The notes under the pieces: model-generated
The model's database searches: none
What the model saw: only the letters and a program-made list of their open reading frames with translations
Told to the model about the DNA's origin: nothing
Made by a program: the position numbers and the translations under genes
Shown here: positions 15,470 to 20,999 of the stretch, one piece after another
How the letters are laid out: each line of letters starts with the position of its first letter
Position numbering within the stretch: position 1 is the stretch's first letter
Assembly (NCBI GenBank): GCA_013288465.1
Contig: JABDBT010000034.1
Span: forward strand, 1 to 21,946
Source: Bacteroidota bacterium
Lineage (GTDB): Bacteria > Bacteroidota > Bacteroidia > Sphingobacteriales > Sphingobacteriaceae
Direction of reading: 5' to 3'
DNA length: 21,946 nucleotides

Positions 15470-16486
15470 TTACTCAAACTTAACAGACCCATAAGTTGTG
15501 CTGATACTGATCAATTTATCAGCATCACCTTTACCCAGGTGCCCTATGTAGTTTTGCGTTGGGCTCCATCCCCGTCTGTTTGATCCGGGGGTTTGGGTTA
15601 TATTAACCGCATGGTTATTATAATTGAAACTTCCATATTTTACGGTAACATTAAAGTCGGCATTCATATCATTACCTAATCCCAGTTTAACGCCTGAGTA
15701 GGTTGAATTAACAGTTAAGTTTTTCAAACCCCTGCCAACATCAGCTATCTGTAGGCCACCCCCATACCTCATATTAATATTGCCCGATGTGCCGAGTTTC
15801 CCAATTTTTGCAGCGCTATAACTCACGTTTGCATTTAATTTATCAATTGTGCCTATAGTAAGGCTGCCGTATTTAACATTTAAATCGCCGGCCCGCATGT
15901 TTTCAATATTGGCACTGCCATAGCTAACATTAATGCTATTATCGGTATTTGTTAATGATTTAGCTGAAAAACCGCCATAAGCGCTGTTTATATTAACGCT
16001 GCCCTCCATATCAGGCAGGTTAATAAAACCATAATGATCACTTATAGTCAATGCAGTTTTTGCAGGTATAGAAATGGTATAATTTATCTCGATCTTTTGG
16101 TAGGAGTTGCCCCGGTTAGTAAACCACGAGGTCCATGAACTTTTTTTCGGGTCGCGCATATTGGTTTTAAATGATACCACACCGCCCTCTTTACTATCAG
16201 TAATAGTTATATCATCCAGTTGTTTTTGAGTATTAGAAGCAACGCTTTCAGCCACCTTGATCTGCACATCAACCTTTATTTCATTTTTGGCCCAGGTGGT
16301 TACCGTTACCCTGCCATAGCGGTTATCAACCTGTAATTTATCATTGGCATCAACGGGGTAAGTTTTGCTATAGTTTTTTACTTTTACGTTAACATCATCA
16401 TTGGTTTGCTGTGCAATAGCAGGCCGATTTATTACCAGCGCAATGGTAAGAATAAGCAGGGTCAGACTAAATACTTTTGCTTTCAT
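15470..16486 (-). CDS. DUF4097-type secreted beta-solenoid protein
   Basis: A 338-residue exported protein of unknown function. Signal peptide about residues 1-25 (VFSLTLLILTIALVINRPAIAQQ). The mature part repeats short beta-strand phrases with a Tyr-Gly turn: VDNRYGRVTVTTW, INSAYGGFSAKSL, VSYGSANIENM, VKYGSLTIGTI, MRYGGGLQIADV, TTYGSVKFE. This is the pattern of DUF4097 beta-solenoid or adhesin-like proteins. It is the last gene of the sigma / anti-sigma operon and overlaps the anti-sigma gene by 20 nt, so it is translationally linked. It is probably the effector of that regulon, at the cell surface or periplasm. In Bacteroidota this protein type often follows an ECF sigma and anti-sigma pair. 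Confidence 0.85.
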   Translation of the reverse strand: MKAKVFSLTLLILTIALVINRPAIAQQTNDDVNVKVKNYSKTYPVDANDKLQVDNRYGRVTVTTWAKNEIKVDVQIKVAESVASNTQKQLDDITITDSKEGGVVSFKTNMRDPKKSSWTSWFTNRGNSYQKIEINYTISIPAKTALTISDHYGFINLPDMEGSVNINSAYGGFSAKSLTNTDNSINVSYGSANIENMRAGDLNVKYGSLTIGTIDKLNANVSYSAAKIGKLGTSGNINMRYGGGLQIADVGRGLKNLTVNSTYSGVKLGLGNDMNADFNVTVKYGSFNYNNHAVNITQTPGSNRRGWSPTQNYIGHLGKGDADKLISISTTYGSVKFE

Positions 16487-17030
16487 TTTGTTGTTCTTTT
16501 TTCATTTGATTATACTGTTCAATCACCATTAACTGCTGATTTAATATTTCGGTTTGTGATTGCAGATTACGTATCATGGCATGCAAAACAAACTCCTGAT
16601 TAGGGCTGGTGGCCAAATCGCTGTTTAGTTTTTTATAAGTAGAATCTAAATGGGCAATTTCTGCACTAAACTCACGGTACAACTGCGGATCGGATTTTGA
16701 TAACGCTTTCAGTTCGGTACGCTTAGTTGAAATAAGGCTTGCATAATGCACCTGTTCTTTAGCATATTCGGGGTTAATGGCCGCCAGGTTTACGCCGGTG
16801 CTGTTTTTTGCATTACGCATGTACAACACGAAACTTATGCTCATTACCACAATTACTGCGGCCGCCACACGCAGCACAAAACCGAGCGAAAATGTTTTTT
16901 TTTGTTTAGGGGCATCTTCAAACTCAGCAGGTAGCTGTTCTTCAATATTCCCCCATATACCGGCCTTTACCTCCAGTTCATCAAATTCTTCTTTATTCGC
17001 TTTTATAAAATCTTCTAATCGCTTGCTCAT
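16467..17030 (-). CDS. Anti-sigma factor-like membrane protein
   Basis: A 187-residue single-pass membrane protein. The N-terminal cytoplasmic part (1-45, rich in acidic and lysine residues, KANKEEFDELEVKAGIWGNIEEQL) would bind the sigma factor. A transmembrane helix lies at about 47-71 (FSLGFVLRVAAAVIVVMSISFVLYM). The periplasmic part (about 75-187) is helical, with coiled-coil character and a Gln-rich end (LNQQLMVIEQYNQMKKEQQ). There is no zinc-binding HxxxCxxC motif. The function is inferred from topology and position: its ATG overlaps the sigma stop codon (ATGA, 17030-17027), which indicates translational coupling. It would hold the sigma factor inactive until an envelope signal arrives. 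Confidence 0.78.
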   Translation of the reverse strand: MSKRLEDFIKANKEEFDELEVKAGIWGNIEEQLPAEFEDAPKQKKTFSLGFVLRVAAAVIVVMSISFVLYMRNAKNSTGVNLAAINPEYAKEQVHYASLISTKRTELKALSKSDPQLYREFSAEIAHLDSTYKKLNSDLATSPNQEFVLHAMIRNLQSQTEILNQQLMVIEQYNQMKKEQQNESKSI

Positions 17031-17587
17031 GCTATACTTTCCTTTCTGCTTAACAGTTCAACCAACTTCCGTTTTGCACGCAAAAACTGTGTTCTTGAGG
17101 TATTTTCTGATATATTTAATATTTGTCCTATTTCTTCGTGATCATACCCTTCTAATAAATAAAGGGATAGTACTAACCGGTAACCTTCGGGCAACTCCTT
17201 CATGGCTTCTTTCACCTGCGCCACTTTATATTGTATGTCTTCGTCATCCTCACCAGGCTCATCAGCAATGTTTTCTAAGGCGCCTTCCTCAAACTCAACC
17301 CATTCAATTTTGCGTTTTCTTAATAAATTTACCGCCCGATTAACTACTATTTGTTTTAGCCATAAACCAAAAGTGGTTTCCTGCCTAAAATCTTTCACTT
17401 TATTAAAAGCATCCAAAAAAGCCTCCTGTAAAACATCTTCCGCATCGCCAATATTACCCACCACCCGAAAGGCGACATTCAGCATCGCTTTCGAATATAA
17501 TCGGTATAGCTCATAACAGGCTTTTTTACTTCCCTGCTTACACTCAACCACCAGTTGATAATGTTTGTCAATAAATATGGCTTCCAA
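17027..17587 (-). CDS. ECF-type RNA polymerase sigma factor
   Basis: A 186-residue sigma-70 factor of the extracytoplasmic-function group. Region 2 lies at about 25-95 (YRLYSKAMLNVAFRVVGN, IGDAEDVLQEAFLDAFNKV, TFGLWLKQIVVNRAVNLLRK), with the usual DAEDVLQE motif. Region 4 lies at about 128-180 (LPEGYRLVLSLYLLEGYDHE, EIGQILNISENTSRTQFLRA). The linker is acidic. The only reasonable start is TTG at 17587; there is no in-frame ATG before residue 35, well inside region 2. The rare start fits low-level production. It is the first gene of an operon with the anti-sigma and the DUF4097 protein, read from a promoter that looks ECF-dependent, so the sigma factor probably drives its own expression. Confidence 0.92.
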   Translation of the reverse strand: MEAIFIDKHYQLVVECKQGSKKACYELYRLYSKAMLNVAFRVVGNIGDAEDVLQEAFLDAFNKVKDFRQETTFGLWLKQIVVNRAVNLLRKRKIEWVEFEEGALENIADEPGEDDEDIQYKVAQVKEAMKELPEGYRLVLSLYLLEGYDHEEIGQILNISENTSRTQFLRAKRKLVELLSRKESIA

Positions 17588-17610
17588 GTTTTTCAGCTTT
17601 CAGGTTATAT

Positions 17611-17636
17611 GACGCGGGTTTTTCTGAAACGTTGCA
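17611..17636 (-). promoter_or_regulatory. ECF-type promoter of the sigma operon
   Basis: On the minus strand TGCAAC (17636-17631), exactly 16 nt, then CGTC (17614-17611). This matches the general ECF pattern of an AAC-containing -35 and a CGTC -10 at 16-nt spacing. Transcription would start near 17603, some 16 nt before the TTG start. No TAnnTTTG element was seen here, unlike most other genes in the window. Confidence 0.6.
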
Positions 17637-17654
17637 TGACGTGTAATAAATAAT

Positions 17655-17744
17655 TTGTCTGAACCATGATTTTTAGGATTCAAAGATTTGCTTGATTTCT
17701 CATCATGTTAATCGTCCTAATCCTAAAAATCATGGTTCAGACAA
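17655..17744. repeat. Inverted-repeat element A2 (9-nt period, 10 units)
   Basis: A 90-bp element, exactly 10 x 9 nt. Unit 1 (TTGTCTGAA) is the perfect reverse complement of unit 10 (TTCAGACAA), and unit 2 (CCATGATTT) that of unit 9 (AAATCATGG); units 3 and 8 differ by one base. GATT recurs every 8-9 nt across the left half. The last six codons and the stop of the upstream minus-strand gene lie inside the right arm. Confidence 0.9.
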
Positions 17745-18256
17745 TTATCAATAGCACTCACCGCATTTTGATACCGCACTTCGCCCACCCCTTTAATAAC
17801 CACATACCGGGCATTGATGGCTTCTAATTCTTTATGCCATACCTCCATAAAATGTTCGCGCATGGTGGGGAAATCACGCAGGGGGTCGTCCTGCCACGGC
17901 AGGTCGATATTTAATAGCAAGTATAGGTCATAAGTATGTTTGGGCAGCTCGTCCAGCACTTCCTGCGGCGATTGTCCGAACATCTGATCGCTCCATATTT
18001 TTACGGTAATAAAGGTAGTATCGCAAATGAGTATCCGGTTGGCTTTTGGCGCTAATTCTTTTTCAATGGCAAGCTGCCCCTTAAACATATTGATCTCGTC
18101 CTGCCAGGTAGGCGCTTCGGTTAGGTTTTCGCAATACTCACGGGCATATTCGGGCACCCAAACTGTATTGTAATGTTGGGCCAGGTAGGCAGACATGGTT
18201 GATTTCCCGGTTGACTCGGGGCCTACAATAGCTATTTTTTTTATTTCGGATTTCAT
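17723..18256 (-). CDS. Nicotinamide riboside kinase (NadR kinase-like P-loop protein)
   Basis: A 177-residue P-loop kinase related to the C-terminal domain of NadR. It would phosphorylate nicotinamide riboside to NMN in the cytoplasm. Walker A is GPESTGKST at residues 12-20. Further family motifs are VPEYAREYCENL, the Walker-B-like ILICDTTFITVKIW, and DLPWQDDPLRDFPTMREHF. There is no N-terminal helix-turn-helix or adenylyltransferase domain, so it is the kinase alone. It follows pnuC on the same strand with a 110-bp gap, which supports nicotinamide riboside as the substrate. The C-terminal residues CLNHDF and the stop TAG are encoded by repeat A2, so the native end was probably replaced by the element. 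Annotation as a plain AAA ATPase would be the cautious alternative. Confidence 0.85.
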   Translation of the reverse strand: MKSEIKKIAIVGPESTGKSTMSAYLAQHYNTVWVPEYAREYCENLTEAPTWQDEINMFKGQLAIEKELAPKANRILICDTTFITVKIWSDQMFGQSPQEVLDELPKHTYDLYLLLNIDLPWQDDPLRDFPTMREHFMEVWHKELEAINARYVVIKGVGEVRYQNAVSAIDNCLNHDF

Positions 18257-18275
18257 TTATTTCGCATTCACTATT

Positions 18276-18374
18276 TTGTCTGAACCTTGATTTTTAGGAT
18301 TAAAGGATGCCCATGATATGTCGGAGATATTAGTCAAGGTAATCTATGAATCCTAAAAATCATGGTTCAGACAA
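18276..18374. repeat. Inverted-repeat element A3 (9-nt period, 11 units)
   Basis: A 99-bp element, exactly 11 x 9 nt, with the same ends as A2 (TTGTCTGAA ... TTCAGACAA) and TTAGGATT paired with AATCCTAA. One unit longer than A2; the central five units differ freely. The right end contains the pnuC stop codon (TGA, 18369-18367). It occupies almost the whole gap between pnuC and the kinase gene. Confidence 0.9.
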
Positions 18375-18969
18375 CCTGCTTCTTATAATCTTTCTTCCAA
18401 TCAATATACCCCATTAAGGCTATACCAACGTAGATAGCATACATTATAGCCGTAAGGTGTAATCCTTTAAATAAGTAAACCCCTACATAAACAATATCAA
18501 CAAATATCCATATCAGCCAGTTCTCCAAAACCTTCCGCGCTAAAAACAGTTGGGCAACCAGGCTGCATGCAGTACAAAAGCTGTCAATAAAAGGGTATGA
18601 AGCCGGCGTATATTTTAATACCGAACCTAATATAAACGTAAATACAATAATGGCTAATATAGAGAAGAGCACCTCTTTCTTTTTTATCAGTAATACCGGG
18701 GCTTTATCATCTGTTGCAGGCTTTTTGCTCCAAAAATACCAGCCATAAATATTGGTGGCTAAAAAATAAAACTGCAGGCCCATATCGGCATACAGCCGGG
18801 TATTGTAAAAAATGAATATGTAAATAGCCACACTGATAATGGCGAAGGGCCAGTTCCAGATAATATTTTTTGCCGCCAGGTAAACACAAAGCAAGCCGGT
18901 AATAACACCAATTACTTCGAGCCATGATTGCCCTTGCCACCAGGTTTGGAGCGCGTATATAATTCCCAT
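18367..18969 (-). CDS. pnuC: PnuC-family nicotinamide riboside transporter
   Basis: A 200-residue inner-membrane protein with about seven hydrophobic helices (for example WLEVIGVITGLLCVYLAAKN, VLFSILAIIVFTFILGSVL, HLTAIMYAIYVGIALMGYI). The conserved C-terminal PnuC pattern is present: NWLIWIFVDIVYVGVYLFKG, then a Gly-Tyr-x-x-Trp end (GYIDWKK). PnuC moves nicotinamide riboside by facilitated diffusion, driven by phosphorylation inside the cell; the kinase is the next gene. Some Bacteroidota PnuC relatives carry thiamine instead, but no thiamine gene or TPP-riboswitch-like leader is seen here. The last residues and the stop come from repeat A3. The promoter leaves no leader, and repeat E lies just upstream. 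Confidence 0.9.
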   Translation of the reverse strand: MGIIYALQTWWQGQSWLEVIGVITGLLCVYLAAKNIIWNWPFAIISVAIYIFIFYNTRLYADMGLQFYFLATNIYGWYFWSKKPATDDKAPVLLIKKKEVLFSILAIIVFTFILGSVLKYTPASYPFIDSFCTACSLVAQLFLARKVLENWLIWIFVDIVYVGVYLFKGLHLTAIMYAIYVGIALMGYIDWKKDYKKQVV

Positions 18970-18973
18970 TGAT

Positions 18974-18981
18974 CAAATATA
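18974..18981 (-). promoter_or_regulatory. -7 promoter element of pnuC
   Basis: TATATTTG on the minus strand is a perfect TAnnTTTG, with only ATCA before the ATG at 18969, so the mRNA is probably leaderless. The region about 20 nt upstream lies in the arm of repeat E and has no TTG. Confidence 0.55.
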
Positions 18982-18989
18982 GTTGATTT

Positions 18990-19097
18990 AGGTTGTAGAT
19001 GTTGTAAGGGTTATAAGGGTTATAAATTTTTGAGTGGATTGGTGTGTATGTTGGCCTAGTATCCCAACTTTTACAACTCTTCCAACCTCTACAACCT
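18990..19097. repeat. Inverted-repeat element E (9-nt period, 12 units)
   Basis: A 108-bp element, exactly 12 x 9 nt. The first four units are of the form nnGTTnTAn (AGGTTGTAG, ATGTTGTAA, GGGTTATAA twice) and the last four nnnCAACnn (TCCCAACTT, TTACAACTC, TTCCAACCT, CTACAACCT), all in a single register. The outer arms pair as AGGTTGTAG with CTACAACCT. Sequence unrelated to family A but built the same way. It lies upstream of pnuC and overlaps its -33 region. Confidence 0.85.
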
Positions 19098-19294
19098 CTC
19101 TTAACCACCCTCAAAAGTTAAACTAATTAACCTATGTTTTATGAAAAAAGGAGCTTTATCCGTAAAAGGAAAAAAAAATAGGTTTTGTTGATTAAAAACC
19201 AGTAATTTTATGCCTAAGATTTAAACAACCCAAAGTACCCTTAAAAAGGTACCCTGGGAATTATACAAAAACTTAATTGTTAATTTTTTTGGAG
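19098..19294 (+). ncRNA. Candidate small RNA or 17-codon mRNA before an orphan terminator
   Basis: This stretch carries no annotated gene, yet a good plus-strand terminator follows it. It contains a tiny open frame at 19141-19194 (ATG to TAA, peptide MKKGALSVKGKKIGFVD, strongly basic) placed directly after TATGTTTT (19133-19140), one base off TAnnTTTG. Further on is a hairpin at 19229-19258 (GTACC / GGTAC within CCCA / TGGG). Either a small regulatory RNA or a very small protein gene is possible. No known RNA family was recognised, and the promoter is weak. Confidence 0.3.
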
Positions 19295-19331
19295 AAAGCC
19301 GTTCCACTCATAGGGGACGGCTTTTGTTTTT
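19295..19331 (+). terminator. Plus-strand intrinsic terminator without an annotated gene
   Basis: AAAGCCGTTCC, a short loop, then GGGGACGGCTTT followed by TGTTTTT. The T-tract is on the plus strand only; on the minus strand the hairpin is followed by CTCC, so it is a poor terminator for the adjoining efflux gene, whose stop lies at 19332-19330. Confidence 0.75.
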
Positions 19332-20877
19332 AATGCACGTCGGTTGGCACCTTGGCATTTTTCTTAAAAGGCTGCAGGTATAGTAATGGTATTGAGAATA
19401 GCATTACCAACCCTGAAATATAATAAGCATCGTCATAAGTTAGCAATAACGACTGCCTGGTTACAGCGCCTTCAATTGCCGCATAAGCCATGTGCAACGC
19501 GTCATAGGCAGATTTACCTTTGGCTATAAAAGCCTGTTGCAGCATATTCAATCTCTCAGTAAACGCATTGTTATATGGATTGATGTTGGTTATCAAATTG
19601 CTGCGGTGTACGGCTGATCTGATGTGAATAATTGTAGTTAACACGGCTATACCAAATGAACCGCCTAACTGGCGCATCATATTGTTTAAGCCTGTACCCT
19701 GCCCCAGTTCAGGGCCTTTCAAATCAGCTATTGCAAGCGTAGTAAGCGGAACAAACAATAGCGCCATCCCAACACCTCTTATTAATAACGGTATCAATAC
19801 ATCACTTTGCCCGGTGCTAAGCGTCGAGTTGCTCAACATGGTTGTAAACACAAAGAATAAAAACATCCCCGCGGTTGCCATAAATTGTGCCGGTATGCCC
19901 CGGTTAAGCATTTTGCCTATAAATGGCATCATTACTATTGTACACAAACCGCCCGGGAATAGTAACTCGCCGGTTTGCTGGGCCGAGAACCCGAGCAGAT
20001 TCTGGCAAAATACAGGGAATACGAATACCGAACCATATAAGCCAAAGCCCAGTACAAACGAGGTGAACATACCCACCGCGAAACTTCGGTGCCGCATGAT
20101 GCCAAAGTTTACGATAGGGTAATCGATACTCAGCTCGCGCCAGATAAATAGGATAACACCTAAAATAGCGGTTATGGTTAGCACCAGGATATAAGTTTTG
20201 GCAAACCAATCTTCTGACTCCCCTTTTTCAAGGATGGTTTGCAAACTGCCTACGGCCACAGCTAATAGGCCAATGCCCCACCAGTCTATTGGCTTTCCCT
20301 TCTCTTCTTTAGGGGTTTCACGTACAAAGGTATAGGCGCAAAATGCCGCCAGCGCTCCTACCGGTATATTTACGTAAAATATCCACCGCCATGAAAAGTG
20401 ATCGGTAATAAACCCGCCTATAGTTGGGCCCACTGTAGGGCCAACAACCGCACCTAAACCAAACAATGCAGTGGCGGTTCCTATTTGTTCGCGCGGCCAG
20501 GTTTCAATTAATATAGCTTGCGAAGTTGATATTAAACCACCACCGGCAAGCCCTTGTAATATCCTGAAAACCACCAGCTCATTAAGGCCGGTAGCGTTAC
20601 CGCATAAAAACGAGGCTATCGTAAATACAACTATTGAGGTTATAAAGTAGTTTTTACGCCCGAAACGACTACCCAGCCAGCCCGACATGGGGAGCACAAT
20701 TACGTTTGCAACGGCGTAACCCGTAACCACCCAGGCTACGTCTTCTAATGTGGCGCCCAGGTTTCCCTGTATTTGAGGTATCGATACGTTTACAATCGTA
20801 GTATCGATCAACTCAAGCAACGAAGCGATAATTACCGTAATGGTAATGATCCATTTTTTAAAGCCAGTTTCAGCCAT
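19330..20877 (-). CDS. emrB: DHA2-family multidrug efflux permease (EmrB/QacA type)
   Basis: A 515-residue inner-membrane proton antiporter of the major facilitator superfamily, with the 14-helix DHA2 layout. Typical text: SLLELIDTTIVNVSIPQIQG in helix 1 (motif D1), the loop GWLGSRFGRKNYF (motif A) and GAVVGPTVGPTIGGFI in helix 5 (motif C of antiporters). The C-terminal half contains PLLIRGVGMALLFVPLTTLA and GLNNMMRQLGGSFGIAVLTT. It would work with the membrane-fusion protein encoded just upstream, and with an outer-membrane TolC-like channel not seen here, to expel lipophilic drugs or other toxic compounds. The 122-bp gap to the adaptor gene holds repeat D. The substrate is unknown. Confidence 0.92.
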   Translation of the reverse strand: MAETGFKKWIITITVIIASLLELIDTTIVNVSIPQIQGNLGATLEDVAWVVTGYAVANVIVLPMSGWLGSRFGRKNYFITSIVVFTIASFLCGNATGLNELVVFRILQGLAGGGLISTSQAILIETWPREQIGTATALFGLGAVVGPTVGPTIGGFITDHFSWRWIFYVNIPVGALAAFCAYTFVRETPKEEKGKPIDWWGIGLLAVAVGSLQTILEKGESEDWFAKTYILVLTITAILGVILFIWRELSIDYPIVNFGIMRHRSFAVGMFTSFVLGFGLYGSVFVFPVFCQNLLGFSAQQTGELLFPGGLCTIVMMPFIGKMLNRGIPAQFMATAGMFLFFVFTTMLSNSTLSTGQSDVLIPLLIRGVGMALLFVPLTTLAIADLKGPELGQGTGLNNMMRQLGGSFGIAVLTTIIHIRSAVHRSNLITNINPYNNAFTERLNMLQQAFIAKGKSAYDALHMAYAAIEGAVTRQSLLLTYDDAYYISGLVMLFSIPLLYLQPFKKNAKVPTDVH

Positions 20878-20914
20878 TATTTTTTATTCTGTATTAATAA
20901 TTAATTCTTTGATA

Positions 20915-20991
20915 AGTCTTGAGCCTGTAGTCTTAAGTCCTTAGTAAAAGCAAAATAGAGCTTTTGACTTAGGGCTTAAGACTCTGGACTT
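20915..20991. repeat. Inverted-repeat element D (7-nt period, 11 units)
   Basis: A 77-bp element, exactly 11 x 7 nt. Left units resemble AGTCTTG / AGTCTTA / AGTCCTT and right units TTGACTT / AGGGCTT / AAGACTC / TGGACTT, in one register. The arms pair imperfectly around AGTCTTAAG and CTTAAGACT. It lies inside a two-gene operon, 8 nt after the adaptor stop, where it could form an intercistronic hairpin. Confidence 0.8.
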
Positions 20992-20999
20992 TTTGAAAC

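Noticed and set aside
16777..17343. A 188-codon plus-strand open frame over the anti-sigma and sigma genes
   Set aside because: Antisense to two well-supported overlapping genes, with a Cys/Pro/His-rich translation typical of a shadow.
17655..19097. CRISPR array reading of the periodic repeats near pnuC
   Set aside because: Units are 9 nt and degenerate, arranged as inverted repeats, with no 25-35 nt repeats, no unique spacers of constant length, and no cas genes.
18707..19114. A minus-strand frame of 135 codons overlapping pnuC and running into repeat E
   Set aside because: Overlaps pnuC in another frame and starts inside a repeat; rich in Tyr/Asn from the repeat units, not a protein pattern.
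18970..19330. TPP or other riboswitch controlling pnuC
   Set aside because: The pnuC promoter leaves no leader to hold a riboswitch, and no TPP-box motif was recognised; the kinase neighbour points to nicotinamide riboside.
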